64,000 nt of DNA from Candidatus Methylopumilus planktonicus (GCF_006364715.1 NZ_CP040984.1:620001-684000), one strand, 5' to 3'. Numbered from the stretch's first letter, positions 33,775 through 43,663 are shown. Program-made: numbers and translations. Notes: generated from the sequence alone by a model not told the origin.

Positions 33775-35064
33775 ATGGATACACTTATGAAACTCGAAAC
33801 AATAGCGCTGCATCACGGTTATGATTCAGATAAAAATGATCAAAAAGCAGCAACAACACCAATCTATCAAACCTCAGGATTTACTATTGACGATACGCAG
33901 CATGGCGCAGACTTGTTTGACCTTAAGGTTGAAGGAAATATATATTCAAGAATAGGTAATCCTACGAATGATGTACTTGAAAAAAGAGTCGCGGCAATGG
34001 AAGGGGGTATTGGAGCGCTCTCTCTAGCTTCTGGCATGGCTGCAATCACATATGCTATCCAGTGTATTGCAAGATCTGGGGATAATATTGTGAGTACCAA
34101 TCAGCTATACGGAGGGACATACAACTGTTTTATGCATAGCTTCCCTAAGCAGGGTATTACTGTGAAAATGGTTGATGGAGCAGATTTTAAGGGGCTGGAT
34201 GAAGCAATAGATGAAAACACTAAGGCTATTTATTGTGAATCAATTGGTAATCCTTTGGGCAATATTATTGACTTAAAGAAGTTTGCAGAAATTGCGCATA
34301 AACATGGTATCCCTTTGATTGTCGATAATACTGTAGCCACACCGTATCTGTGCAGGCCTATTGATTTTGGAGCGGACATTGTTATTCACTCCCTTACAAA
34401 ATATATAGATGGTCATGGGGCGACGATTGGCGGAATCATTGTTGATTCGGGAAAATTTGATTGGGTTAAGGAGGCAAAGAAATATCCAATGCTTAATGAA
34501 CCAGACCCGTCTTACCATGGAGTTATATATACAGAACATTTTGGCCCTGCTGCGTTTATTGCTTGTTGTCGGGTTGTTCCTTTAAGGGAATCAGGAGCCT
34601 GCTTGTCACCCCATAGCGCTTTTTTAATAATGCTAGGGCTGGAATCGTTGGGCGTAAGGATGGAGCGACATTGCCAAAATGCTCTTGCGTTAGCCACATA
34701 CCTAGAAAACCACGAACGAGTGGAATGGGTAAATTATGCTGCTCTGCCTAACGATAAATATCATGATGTTTGTAAAAAAATAACCAATGGTCAGGCCTCA
34801 GGTATCATCAGTTTTGGCATTAAGGGTGGAAGTGAGGCAGCAGCTAGATTTATTGACGCACTTCAAATAATTTTGAGGGTACTGAGTATGGGGGATGCTA
34901 AATCACTCGCATGCCATCCAGCATCAACCTTGCATAGACAATTAACGCCAAAACAAAAAGTTTTGGCTGGTGTTAGTGAAGATTTGATAAGAATTTCAGT
35001 GGGTATTGAGCATATTGATGACATCATCGGTGATGTTGAACAAGCTATTGAGGCTTCAAAATAG
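33775..35064 (+). CDS. metY: O-acetylhomoserine sulfhydrylase (aminocarboxypropyltransferase)
   Basis: 429 aa from ATG 33775; ATG 33787 (MKLETIALHHGY) is an equally good start by family comparison. It is a Cys/Met-metabolism PLP enzyme with YSRIGNPTNDVLEKR near 57-71, LASGMAAITYAI near 84-95, Schiff-base Lys209 in HSLTKYIDGHG, and the MetY-type insert around LNEPDPSYHGVIY. It makes homocysteine from O-acetylhomoserine and sulfide or methionine directly from methanethiol. The upstream flavoprotein may supply or remove a sulfur compound, but that is conjecture. Confidence 0.93.
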   Translation: MDTLMKLETIALHHGYDSDKNDQKAATTPIYQTSGFTIDDTQHGADLFDLKVEGNIYSRIGNPTNDVLEKRVAAMEGGIGALSLASGMAAITYAIQCIARSGDNIVSTNQLYGGTYNCFMHSFPKQGITVKMVDGADFKGLDEAIDENTKAIYCESIGNPLGNIIDLKKFAEIAHKHGIPLIVDNTVATPYLCRPIDFGADIVIHSLTKYIDGHGATIGGIIVDSGKFDWVKEAKKYPMLNEPDPSYHGVIYTEHFGPAAFIACCRVVPLRESGACLSPHSAFLIMLGLESLGVRMERHCQNALALATYLENHERVEWVNYAALPNDKYHDVCKKITNGQASGIISFGIKGGSEAAARFIDALQIILRVLSMGDAKSLACHPASTLHRQLTPKQKVLAGVSEDLIRISVGIEHIDDIIGDVEQAIEASK

Positions 35065-35121
35065 AAGGCTTCGAGGTTTAATATCCTTAGTCATCGGAAG
35101 TGGTCTTAGGCCATATAAAGA

Positions 35122-36252
35122 TTAGCCGAGTAAAACTTTCATTTTCTTTATGTTTAGTAATTTATTATATAAATTAAACCACTCTTTATTTTTAATTTTT
35201 ATATTAAATGCTTTTGCTGTACTTAATGCATTTTTTGAAAATAACTTTCTTTTCCCCCATGTTTTAATTAAAGCATTAGCTATACTGTGTTTATCTTTCT
35301 TACAAATAACACCAGCAAGATTCCTCCTAATGTGAGGTGCTAACCCAACATCTTTTGTAATTACGATGGGTAGTCCGCAACAAAGTGCCTCAAGAGCTGC
35401 ATTAGGAAAGCTGTCATAAAGAGAGGGCAGGCAAAATATATCTGCTGCATCTAAATATTTTTGGATATTATCTTGGGGTCCAGTCACAAGAATGTTATGG
35501 CCGCGAGCTAGATCTCTTAATTTATTTATTTTCTTGTCCTGACCAACAATGATAGCTTGAAATTTTGGTAGTAATTTAATGGCCTCAACAATTTCAAAAG
35601 CACCTTTTCTTTCAAAACCTGAGCCCACAAAAAGCACTACAGGTAATTTTGGATTGAGCGCTAATTGTTTTTTAGAAGATTTTTTTTTCGAAGCCGATAC
35701 AGGATAAAATGATTTTACATCTATACCATTTTCAATCACTTTAATACGAGATTCTGGTACTTTGTAGTATTTATATAATTCATTTTTAACAAGATCACTA
35801 TTTGCGACATAAAAAAGATTTTTGTCTTTAGACATCTCTTTTTCGATACGAATTATTTTTTGATGATAGGGGTCGATATTAAGCCAAGCTTTTTTATACC
35901 AAGGACTATTTTTTTTCATTCTATCGATCCAGGCTGCATGAATACCATCTCCCAGTCTATAAATATCTACTCCGACCAATCTTTCGTGAGACTGAATAAG
36001 GTCAAAATTATTCAGAGCAATAATTTTCATGACTGATTTTTGGAAGCTTAAGGATTTTGAGAATCTAAATAAGCCATGGGACTTGGCTTCAATCCAATGA
36101 ATGTTTTTTGAGGTATTGTCATTTCGCTTCCAAAGCTCAGAAATAATAAAAAAATTAATGCCAAGCTGACTTAAACCAGACGATGCTCTCAGGATAAAAT
36201 TTTCTGCGCCACCAAAAGCAGTAAACTTTCTTCTAATAATTGCTATTTTCAT
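35122..36252 (-). CDS. Family 4 glycosyltransferase, LPS-core (WaaG-like)
   Basis: 376 aa, GT-B fold. The N-terminus MKIAIIRRKFTAFGGAEN has the Gly-Gly-Ala-Glu motif seen in WaaG. HERLVGVDIYRLGDGIHAAW near 90-110 is characteristic of the LPS core glucosyltransferase I group. The donor-binding segment is FCLPSLYDSFPNAALEALCCG near 270-290. It probably transfers a hexose to the LPS inner core, fitting the glycan genes at 8909-11705. It is convergent with metY across 57 nt with no strong terminator. Confidence 0.82.
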   Translation of the reverse strand: MKIAIIRRKFTAFGGAENFILRASSGLSQLGINFFIISELWKRNDNTSKNIHWIEAKSHGLFRFSKSLSFQKSVMKIIALNNFDLIQSHERLVGVDIYRLGDGIHAAWIDRMKKNSPWYKKAWLNIDPYHQKIIRIEKEMSKDKNLFYVANSDLVKNELYKYYKVPESRIKVIENGIDVKSFYPVSASKKKSSKKQLALNPKLPVVLFVGSGFERKGAFEIVEAIKLLPKFQAIIVGQDKKINKLRDLARGHNILVTGPQDNIQKYLDAADIFCLPSLYDSFPNAALEALCCGLPIVITKDVGLAPHIRRNLAGVICKKDKHSIANALIKTWGKRKLFSKNALSTAKAFNIKIKNKEWFNLYNKLLNIKKMKVLLG

Positions 36253-36297
36253 ATGACAATACCGTATGTAGAAATTTGATTATACGTGATTGAGATC

Positions 36298-38856
36298 TCA
36301 CGCTATGACAGCTTTTAATTTTTCAACTAAATCATTTATCTTATTTTGATTCATTTTTAAGTTATTTTTGTATGCGACTAAGAATGTATCTTCGGCTCGC
36401 GATCCCAGTGTATTTATTTTTGCTTGATTGATAGAGATATCTTCTTTTGATAATTGGTCAGATATTAGGCTCAAAAGACCGCTCCTATCATCTGTAATAA
36501 TATCCAACTGGTAAATATGAGACTGTTCAACTTGTGAAATCGAAATTTTCGTATCAAAAGCGTGGTGTGTTGCTTGTCGGCTTCTTTCTGAAAGTTTTGT
36601 TGGTTTAGTTTCTTTGCTATTTTCTAATCGACTTACTAATTCTATTTCTATAAATTTAAATAAGCCTTCGTAACTTACATTTTTTGGATTAGCATCAAGC
36701 AAATCGAAAAGATTGAGGGCATAATTATGTTGAGTTGTGAATATTTTCGCTGCTGCTATGTTGTATCCGATTTCGTCAAAAAAATGGCAGGTCTTGTTAA
36801 AAATATGCATCGTATCTTTTTGATAAATAAGAACCTCAATACCTTCACCATTTGAGCGATGTCTAACGCGTATGATAGGTTTTTTTGGTGTCGCATGAGT
36901 AAATAATAGCCTTGTTTGCCATGCAATTTCTTCTTCTGTATATTTGTAAAAATAGTTTCTACCAAAACTCTCCCAAAGCCCTTTGTAGAGATCATCATTG
37001 ATATTGTATGTATTGAGTATTAAAGCTGCTTTTTCTTTTCGTTTTGCGATTGAATCTTCATGGGATAAGTTGTCATGTTCTAGATAATTGAGCGTGTATT
37101 TAAAAAGATTTTTTAGAAGGGTGGCTTTCCACTGGTTCCAAACATGAGGACTTGTGGCTCTAATATCGGCAACTGTTAATAGATAAAGTGAAGTTAAATT
37201 TTCTTTATTGACAACTTTTCTTGCAAATTCTTCAATAACTCTCGGATCTGACAAGTCTAATTTTTGCGCTGTATGAGACATCATCAGATGTGATTTGACT
37301 AACCATTCGATGAGCGCCTCATCATGTATTGGCAAATGATTAAGTTTTGAAAATTCACTAACATCTTTAGCCCCAAGTTCGGAATGGTCCCCACCTCTTC
37401 CTTTTGCAATATCATGAAATAGTGCAGCAAGGTAAAGAATATGTTTATTCGGATAGTTTTTAAATAAATCATAACAATCGGGAAACTCATGTTTCAACTC
37501 ATCTTTTGCGAATCTTCTTAAATTTTGAATGACATTTAGAATATGTTCATCAACAGTATAAATATGGAATAAATCATGCTGCATTTGACTGACTATTTTT
37601 CCAAATGCGGGAATATATGCGCCAATTAGATTACATTTGTTCATGATTCGAAGCGATCGGTTGACCTTATTATTTGACTTTAAGATGGATAAAAACTTTT
37701 CTTGCTGATTCTTATCTTTTCGAAATGCTACGTTTATTTTGTTTGCTGCATCACTGAGGAGACAGAGAAGGTTCGGACCTAATGATTTAAGGAGTTTATA
37801 TTTTTGAAAGGTGATGAATACATCAAAAATATATGGCGTTATATTTTTATTTTGAAATATGGGATTTATTTCAAGATAATCATTTTTTATAATTAATAAT
37901 TTGCTATCAGTAATTTTAGTTATGTTCTTAGTATCTTTTGGACTCAGTTTTTTTAAGAGCACTTCGTTAATGAAGGTTGTAAAATTAATTGCCTCGTAGA
38001 CATCCTTCATAAATAATTCACTTCTCTTCTTGTGAGTGGTTTTTTTGTATTTCAATAGCAATGCCAACTCATTTTGATAGTCAAAAAGCAGCCTATCTTC
38101 ACTTTGTTTTGCAGTGACATGAAGAAGGATTCTCAAATTCTTAAAAAAGATATCGGTTTTAATAAGTTTCTGATAATTTTTCTTATCAAGATATTTTTTT
38201 TGATTCAACTTTTCTGGTGTAAATCTTTTAGAACGGCTTTTGCCTATCCATTGAATCATCTGAAGATCCCTTAGGCCTCCAGGACTTTCTTTTATATTTG
38301 GTTCTAATTGGTATGCAGATTGATTATATTTTTGATGGCGAAGGTCCTGTTCTTTTAACTTGCCTTGATAAAAATGTTCAGGAATAAGTGTGTCATTTAT
38401 AATCTTTTGTAAGTTTTTATAAAGAACTTTATTGCCATTAAGGTACCTACTCTCCAAGAGGTTTGTTTGTACTGTGATGTCCCTTTTAACTTCAATTTTT
38501 GTTTCGTTAATACTTCTGACGCTGTGACCGATTCGTAAGCCAAGATCCCATATCAAACTAATAAACTGTTCAATTTTTTGACTTAGGTGTTTGTTGCGAC
38601 CCTTTGGGATTAATATTAGTAAATCAACGTCCGAATATGGGAAAAGTTCTTGCCGACCATAACCTCCGCAAGCAATGAGAGATGCGGTATTGCCGAATTG
38701 AAGATCTTGCCAAACTTGACTTAATGTTTTATCAATAAGCTGTGAGTGATTTTGAAGGTAGGATAGACCATCTCTTTTTTTTAAGAATATTTTAATGAGA
38801 TTTAACTCGTTTAAAGCTAACTCTTTTTTAAAGCTTAGTATTTCTTTTTGAATCAA
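36298..38856 (-). CDS. glnD: Bifunctional [protein-PII] uridylyltransferase / uridylyl-removing enzyme
   Basis: 852 aa, full length. Start TTG 38856, 3 nt after the map stop. Nucleotidyltransferase motif GGYGRQELFPYSDVD at 64-78, HD phosphohydrolase motif HDIAKGRGGDHS at 481-492, and two C-terminal ACT domains (about 690-760 and 785-850) for glutamine sensing. It modifies PII proteins with UMP when nitrogen is short and removes it when glutamine is high. The map-glnD order next to rpsB is common in beta- and gammaproteobacteria. Confidence 0.96.
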   Translation of the reverse strand: MIQKEILSFKKELALNELNLIKIFLKKRDGLSYLQNHSQLIDKTLSQVWQDLQFGNTASLIACGGYGRQELFPYSDVDLLILIPKGRNKHLSQKIEQFISLIWDLGLRIGHSVRSINETKIEVKRDITVQTNLLESRYLNGNKVLYKNLQKIINDTLIPEHFYQGKLKEQDLRHQKYNQSAYQLEPNIKESPGGLRDLQMIQWIGKSRSKRFTPEKLNQKKYLDKKNYQKLIKTDIFFKNLRILLHVTAKQSEDRLLFDYQNELALLLKYKKTTHKKRSELFMKDVYEAINFTTFINEVLLKKLSPKDTKNITKITDSKLLIIKNDYLEINPIFQNKNITPYIFDVFITFQKYKLLKSLGPNLLCLLSDAANKINVAFRKDKNQQEKFLSILKSNNKVNRSLRIMNKCNLIGAYIPAFGKIVSQMQHDLFHIYTVDEHILNVIQNLRRFAKDELKHEFPDCYDLFKNYPNKHILYLAALFHDIAKGRGGDHSELGAKDVSEFSKLNHLPIHDEALIEWLVKSHLMMSHTAQKLDLSDPRVIEEFARKVVNKENLTSLYLLTVADIRATSPHVWNQWKATLLKNLFKYTLNYLEHDNLSHEDSIAKRKEKAALILNTYNINDDLYKGLWESFGRNYFYKYTEEEIAWQTRLLFTHATPKKPIIRVRHRSNGEGIEVLIYQKDTMHIFNKTCHFFDEIGYNIAAAKIFTTQHNYALNLFDLLDANPKNVSYEGLFKFIEIELVSRLENSKETKPTKLSERSRQATHHAFDTKISISQVEQSHIYQLDIITDDRSGLLSLISDQLSKEDISINQAKINTLGSRAEDTFLVAYKNNLKMNQNKINDLVEKLKAVIA

Positions 38857-38859
38857 GAT

Positions 38860-39660
38860 TTAATTAGCAAATGCTGGAGGGGCGGGTGTTTTTTCAGAAA
38901 CTGTAAGGACTTCATAGCCAGTTTCAGTAACTAATATTGTATGTTCCCATTGTGCAGATAGGCTTCGATCTTTGGTGACAATAGTCCATCCATCGGGCAT
39001 TTGTTTAATATCTCTTTTTCCTGCATTAATCATAGGCTCAATAGTAAAAATCAATCCTGCTTCTAGAGTCAGTCCCGTGCCTGGCTTGCCATAATGAAGA
39101 ACTTGAGGCTCCTCATGAAAGCGCTTACCAATACCATGGCCACAAAATTCTCGCACCACACTAAATCCATTTTTTTCAGCAAAATCTTGAATGACAAATC
39201 CTATATCACCTAATTTTGCACCTGGTTTAACTTGCTGAATACCTAACCACATTGCTTCATAAGTCATTTTACATAAACGCTTAGCTTGGATTGAAGTTTC
39301 TCCCAAGAGAAACATACGACTTGTATCGCCATGGAAACCGTCTTTTATAACCGTAATATCTATATTTACAATATCTCCATCCTTAAGTGCCTTTGGGCCT
39401 GGGACGCCATGGCAAATTTGATGATTAATAGAAGTGCAAATAGATTTTGGATATGGGGTGTGACCATCTGGTGCGTAATTTAATGGGGCAGGGATCGTTT
39501 TTTGAACATTAACCATGAAGTCATGACAAAGCCTGTCAATTTCTTCAGTGGTAATGCCAGGGTTAACAAAAGGCGTAATATAATCAAGAACTTGTGATGC
39601 TAGCTTACCAGCAATACGCATTTTTTCGATTTCTTGGGAATTTTTGATGTGTATTGTCAT
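38860..39660 (-). CDS. map: Methionine aminopeptidase type I
   Basis: 266 aa from ATG 39660, giving MTIHIKNSQEIEKMRIAGKL; the longer in-frame start at 39747 would cover the rpsB promoter and leader and is unlikely. Metal ligands are seen in NIDITVIKDGFHGDTSRMF (two Asp), GHGIGKRFHEEP (His), and the C-terminal FTIEPMI and WEHTILVT (Glu residues). It removes the initiator Met. It is divergent from rpsB, the usual arrangement, and is followed by glnD. Confidence 0.95.
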   Translation of the reverse strand: MTIHIKNSQEIEKMRIAGKLASQVLDYITPFVNPGITTEEIDRLCHDFMVNVQKTIPAPLNYAPDGHTPYPKSICTSINHQICHGVPGPKALKDGDIVNIDITVIKDGFHGDTSRMFLLGETSIQAKRLCKMTYEAMWLGIQQVKPGAKLGDIGFVIQDFAEKNGFSVVREFCGHGIGKRFHEEPQVLHYGKPGTGLTLEAGLIFTIEPMINAGKRDIKQMPDGWTIVTKDRSLSAQWEHTILVTETGYEVLTVSEKTPAPPAFAN

Positions 39661-39745
39661 GATTACTGCGTTTAGATTACATTTGAACTCGTTTATTGTG
39701 CTATTATAGCGCGCTTCTTCAAGGTTTTTGAGGAAATAATTTTGC

Positions 39746-39792
39746 ATTACCTAACGTTAGGGTGTCTATGAAAATAGATGTAATTAGGTGAT
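39746..39792 (+). promoter_or_regulatory. Structured rpsB leader, probable S2 autoregulatory RNA
   Basis: ATTACCTAA (39746-39754) pairs with TTAGGTGAT (39784-39792), nine pairs including one G-U. Inside it TCTAT-GAAA-ATAGA (39765-39778) forms a hairpin with a GNRA tetraloop. It lies in the roughly 110-nt leader of rpsB. An extended -10 (TGCTATTAT, box 39702-39707) is a possible promoter. Feedback by S2 on the rpsB leader is established in Escherichia coli; homology of this structure to that element is inference. Confidence 0.55.
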
Positions 39793-39823
39793 GTTTTTTT
39801 AACCCATAACAACGGAGTCAATT

Positions 39824-40576
39824 ATGTCAGTTACTATGCGTCAAATGTTAGAAGCGGGTGTCCATTTCGGCCATCAAACCCGTTACTGGAATCCAAGAAT
39901 GGCACCATACATTTTTGGTGATAGAAATAAAATTCATATTGTTAACCTAGAAAAAACATTACCAATGTTTCAAGAGGCTTTGAAATACATCCGAACTCTT
40001 GCTGCAAACAAAGGACGTATTCTTTTTGTAGGCACTAAAAGACAAGCTCGAGAAATTCTTAAAGAAGAAGCTTCCCGTGCAGGTGTTTCTTACGTGAATC
40101 ATCGATGGTTAGGCGGTATGCTCACAAATTTTAAAACAGTTAGACAGTCTATTAAGCGTCTTAATGATTACGAAGCAATGCTTGAAGATGGAAGTTTACT
40201 TAAGTTTAATAAAAAAGAAGCATTAGGCTATAAGCGTGACTATGAAAAATTACAACGCTCGATCGGTGGCATTAAGGACATGACAGCACTTCCTGATGCG
40301 ATCTTTATTATCGACGTAGGCCATGAAAGTGGTGCTGTGGTTGAAGCGAATAAGCTTGGAATACCTATTATTGGTGTTGTAGATACTAATAATTCACCTG
40401 ATGATATTTCATATGTGATTCCTGGTAACGACGACTCATCTAGAGCGATTAGACTTTATGCAAGAGGCATGGCTGATGCGGTTTTAGAAGGTAAAAGTCA
40501 GGCATTAAACGAGCTTGCTAAGTCAGTATCACAAGAAGAAGAATTTGTAGAAGTGACTGAGGCAGTTGCTGAGTAA
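39824..40576 (+). CDS. rpsB: 30S ribosomal protein S2
   Basis: 250 aa. Family signatures are [20 protein letters not shown] at the N-terminus, [12 protein letters not shown] near 66, [14 protein letters not shown] near 91-104, and [11 protein letters not shown] near 155. S2 is essential for late small-subunit assembly and initiation. First gene of the rpsB-tsf-pyrH-frr run. Separated from tsf by a terminator hairpin, so S2 is expected in excess of the downstream genes. Confidence 0.98.
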   Translation: MSVTMRQMLEAGVHFGHQTRYWNPRMAPYIFGDRNKIHIVNLEKTLPMFQEALKYIRTLAANKGRILFVGTKRQAREILKEEASRAGVSYVNHRWLGGMLTNFKTVRQSIKRLNDYEAMLEDGSLLKFNKKEALGYKRDYEKLQRSIGGIKDMTALPDAIFIIDVGHESGAVVEANKLGIPIIGVVDTNNSPDDISYVIPGNDDSSRAIRLYARGMADAVLEGKSQALNELAKSVSQEEEFVEVTEAVAE

Positions 40577-40593
40577 TTGTTAGGCAATCTTTT

Positions 40594-40618
40594 AAAAGGG
40601 GCTTCATGCCCCTTTTTT
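40594..40618 (+). terminator. Attenuating terminator between rpsB and tsf
   Basis: AAAGGGGC, loop TTCAT, GCCCCTTT, then T-rich run. Strong stem 18 nt after rpsB. Read-through or a second promoter must feed tsf. Confidence 0.88.
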
Positions 40619-40659
40619 AATAATAAGTTTATTCATACAGAATTTAAGGAGTAATTAAA

Positions 40660-41535
40660 GTGGCAGAAATAACCGCAAGTATGGTCAAAGATCTTCGTGA
40701 TCGAACAGACGCACCCATGATGGATTGCAAAAAAGCACTGACAGAAGCGGATGGGGACAGCGCACGTGCTGAAGAGATTTTAAGAGTCCGCTTTGGAAAT
40801 AAAGCAAGCAAAGCTGCTGGAAGATTGGCTGCTGAAGGAATTGTAGTTGCTTTTGTAGCGAAAGATGGCAAAACAGGAACACTTCTTGAAGTAAATTCAG
40901 AGACAGATTTTTGTGCAAAAAATGAAGACTTTTTAAAATATACGCATGATCTTCTAAATGCTATCAATGAAAAAAATCCAGCCAATATTGAAGCTTTAAC
41001 AAGTTTAACTATGTCTTTAGGTAACGCTGAAGAGGTCAGAGCTCAACTTGTAGGGAAAGTTGGTGAAAACATTACGCCACGTAGATTTGTTCGGTATCAA
41101 ACGACCGGCCAAATTACAAGTTATGTTCATAGCGGAAGAATTGGTGTGCTTCTCGATCTTCAAGGTGGTAACGATGTCTTAGGGAAAGACTTAGCGATGC
41201 ATATTGCTGCAAACAAACCTAAAGCGCTTAATGCATCAGGTATTGATCCCCAATTGATAGAGGTTGAAAAACGCATCGCTATTGAAAAGGCAAAAGAAGC
41301 TGGCAAACCTGAAGCTATGTTGGAAAAAATCGCAGAAGGTACCGTTCAAAAATTTCTCAAAGAAGTTACTTTATTAAACCAACCTTTCGTAAAAGACGAT
41401 AAGGTAACTATTGAGCAGTTATTAAAGACTAATAATGCGACCATTAACGCATTTAGTATTTATTCTGTAGGTGAGGGTATAGAAAAAGCAGTTGTAGATT
41501 ATGCCGCAGAGGTTGCAGCAGCAGCTAAGGTTTAA
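40660..41535 (+). CDS. tsf: Translation elongation factor Ts
   Basis: 291 aa. GTG start at 40660 with AAGGAG at 40646-40651. The N-terminal UBA-like domain reads VKDLRDRTDAPMMDCKKAL. The core follows with LEVNSETDFCAKNEDF near 73, containing the conserved TDFxxxN that inserts into EF-Tu. It exchanges GDP for GTP on EF-Tu. Followed by its own terminator hairpin. Confidence 0.98.
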   Translation: MAEITASMVKDLRDRTDAPMMDCKKALTEADGDSARAEEILRVRFGNKASKAAGRLAAEGIVVAFVAKDGKTGTLLEVNSETDFCAKNEDFLKYTHDLLNAINEKNPANIEALTSLTMSLGNAEEVRAQLVGKVGENITPRRFVRYQTTGQITSYVHSGRIGVLLDLQGGNDVLGKDLAMHIAANKPKALNASGIDPQLIEVEKRIAIEKAKEAGKPEAMLEKIAEGTVQKFLKEVTLLNQPFVKDDKVTIEQLLKTNNATINAFSIYSVGEGIEKAVVDYAAEVAAAAKV

Positions 41536-41551
41536 TTTAATAGCGATTAAT

Positions 41552-41583
41552 AAAGGATTGTATGTTTTATACAGTCCTTTTTT
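41552..41583 (+). terminator. Terminator after tsf
   Basis: AAAGGATTGTAT, loop GTTTT, ATACAGTCCTTT, then T. Nine or more pairs including one G-U; a credible rho-independent terminator 16 nt after the stop. Confidence 0.8.
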
Positions 41584-41624
41584 ATGTCCTCTAGTTTAAA
41601 AATACGTTAAACTTTAAGAAAATT

Positions 41625-42350
41625 ATGACACGATCAGCCTACAAAAGAGTTCTCTTAAAAATCTCAGGTGAAGCCCTTATGGGTGATGATCCATTTGGTA
41701 TCAATCAGCATACCATCTCAAATATTGTGCAAGAAATTCAAGAGGCGCTCGATTTAAAAGTTCAAATAGGCATAGTGATCGGTGGTGGAAATATATTCAG
41801 AGGTGTTGCTCTAGGAGCTGCCGGCATGGATAGGGCAACTGCTGATTATATGGGTATGATGGCAACAGTCATGAATGCCTTGGCTCTTCAAGATGCCATG
41901 AAGCATGCAGGGATTGTAGCTCGCGTTCAGTCAGCGCTCAATATAGAGCAAGTTGTTGAGCCTTATATTCGAGGTAAGGCAATGCGTTATTTAGAGGAAG
42001 GTAAAGTCGTTATATTTGCTGCTGGTACTGGCAACCCATTTTTTACAACTGATACTGCAGCAGCCCTTCGTGGTGTTGAGATGAATGCAGATATTATGAT
42101 AAAAGCCACCAAAGTAGATGGCATTTATTCAGAAGATCCGAAAAAAAATCCAAATGCAAAGCGCTATGAAGTTATAAGTTTTGATGAGGCCATTCAAAAA
42201 GATTTGAAAGTGATGGATGCTACTGCACTTACTTTATGTCGAGACCAACAGTTACCTATCGCAGTATTCAATATATTCAAATCTGGAGCACTTAAAAATA
42301 TTTTATTAGGGCAAAATGAAGGCACGCTTGTTATGCCAAATGTTCATTGA
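41625..42350 (+). CDS. pyrH: Uridylate kinase
   Basis: 241 aa, amino-acid-kinase fold. Signatures are [13 protein letters not shown] near 8-20, [12 protein letters not shown] near 49-60, and [19 protein letters not shown] near 130-148. The bacterial hexameric UMP kinase phosphorylates UMP to UDP and is unrelated to eukaryotic UMP kinases. frr follows after 15 nt with AAAGAGGA as ribosome-binding site. Confidence 0.97.
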   Translation: MTRSAYKRVLLKISGEALMGDDPFGINQHTISNIVQEIQEALDLKVQIGIVIGGGNIFRGVALGAAGMDRATADYMGMMATVMNALALQDAMKHAGIVARVQSALNIEQVVEPYIRGKAMRYLEEGKVVIFAAGTGNPFFTTDTAAALRGVEMNADIMIKATKVDGIYSEDPKKNPNAKRYEVISFDEAIQKDLKVMDATALTLCRDQQLPIAVFNIFKSGALKNILLGQNEGTLVMPNVH

Positions 42351-42365
42351 TTAAAGAGGACTGTA

Positions 42366-42923
42366 ATGACTGAAGCAATCAAAATAAATGTAAGTGAAAA
42401 AATGCAAAAATCACTGGACTCTTATAAGTCTGATCTAGCAAAAATTAGAACAGGTAGAGCGCATACAGGACTCCTAGACCACATTTTTATTGATTATTAT
42501 GGATCTATGGTTCCCATTAATCAGGTAGCTGGCGTTAATTTAGGTGATGCAAAAACAATCAATGTGCAGCCTTATGAAAAAAATATGGTTGCCAAAGTTG
42601 AAAAAGCAATCCGTGACAGTGATCTTGGTTTAAATCCAGCGACATCTGGCGATCTTATTCGCGTCCCAATGCCCTCACTTACTGAGGAACGAAGAAAGGA
42701 CCTTATAAAAGTCGTGCGGACAGAGGCTGAATCAGCAAAAGTGGCGATGCGAAATATCAGGCGTGATGCAAATGATTCTCTAAAAAAATCTCTCAAAGAA
42801 AAAGAGATGAGCGAAGATGATGAGCGCAGGTCACAAGAAGAGGTTCAAAAGATTACGGATAAATTTATCGCTGAAATCGATAAGCTTCTTCAGTTAAAAG
42901 AATCTGAATTACTAGCGATTTAG
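42366..42923 (+). CDS. frr: Ribosome recycling factor
   Basis: 185 aa, standard size. Typical segments are [15 protein letters not shown] near 26-40, the [11 protein letters not shown] turn, and the C-terminal three-helix bundle [19 protein letters not shown]. With EF-G it splits post-termination ribosomes. The last base of its TAG is the first base of the uppS GTG, so uppS translation is coupled to it. Confidence 0.98.
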   Translation: MTEAIKINVSEKMQKSLDSYKSDLAKIRTGRAHTGLLDHIFIDYYGSMVPINQVAGVNLGDAKTINVQPYEKNMVAKVEKAIRDSDLGLNPATSGDLIRVPMPSLTEERRKDLIKVVRTEAESAKVAMRNIRRDANDSLKKSLKEKEMSEDDERRSQEEVQKITDKFIAEIDKLLQLKESELLAI

Positions 42924-43663
42924 TGTTTAATTTTTTTCGTTCAGTAAAAACGCAAGACGCATTATCAGTAAAACCTAAACACATTGCTATTATTATGGAT
43001 GGTAACGGTAGGTGGGCAAAGAAACGTCTCATGCCGCGTATTTCTGGGCATAGAAAAGGCCTGGAGTCAGTCAAAACTGTTATCACTCAATGTCAAAAGC
43101 TAAACATTCCCTTTCTTACATTATTTGCTTTTAGCACTGAAAACTGGCTAAGGCCTTCTCAAGAAGTTAAATTTTTAATGTCTTTATTTCAAGATTCAAT
43201 TAAAAAAGAATCATCAGCTTTGATTAAAAATAATATTCGTTTTAAACTAATTGGGGACCGCAAACCATTTCCAAAGAAGCTTAATGACAAAATAAATAGT
43301 CTTGAGAAGCTTACTGAAAAAAATACTGGACTTACATTGAGTATTGCAATTAATTATGGCGGAAGATGGGATATTGTAAATGCGGTGAATGAATATAGAA
43401 AGCAAAATCATTTCAAAAAAACATTCACTCAAAAAAATCTTATTCAAAAACTTTCTTTAAATTTTGCGCCAGATCCAGATCTTTTAATAAGAACAGGTGG
43501 AGAAAAACGGATTAGTAATTTCTTGATCTGGCAATTTTCATATACCGAACTTTATTTTACAGAAAAATTGTGGCCTGATTTTAATGAAAAAGCCTTTATG
43601 GCAGCGCTGTTTGAGTTTCAAAAAAGAGAACGTCGATATGGCAAGACTAGTGAGCAATTATAA
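42923..43663 (+). CDS. uppS: Undecaprenyl diphosphate synthase
   Basis: 246 aa from GTG 42923. The cis-prenyltransferase motifs are HIAIIMDGNGRWAKKR (catalytic Asp) near 20-35, FAFSTENWLRP near 69-79, and the C-terminal DLLIRTGGEKRISNFLIWQ. It makes the C55 lipid carrier for peptidoglycan and O-antigen. It sits in the chain frr-uppS-cdsA-dxr with no spacers. Confidence 0.97.
   Translation: MFNFFRSVKTQDALSVKPKHIAIIMDGNGRWAKKRLMPRISGHRKGLESVKTVITQCQKLNIPFLTLFAFSTENWLRPSQEVKFLMSLFQDSIKKESSALIKNNIRFKLIGDRKPFPKKLNDKINSLEKLTEKNTGLTLSIAINYGGRWDIVNAVNEYRKQNHFKKTFTQKNLIQKLSLNFAPDPDLLIRTGGEKRISNFLIWQFSYTELYFTEKLWPDFNEKAFMAALFEFQKRERRYGKTSEQL

Noticed and set aside
39661..39747. N-terminal extension of methionine aminopeptidase
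   Set aside because: The 29 extra residues would cover the rpsB promoter region, have no resemblance to the family N-terminus, and the usual start is at 39660.
40644..40985. 113-aa minus-strand frame opposite tsf
   Set aside because: Antisense shadow of the EF-Ts N-terminus. Ser-rich low-complexity translation.
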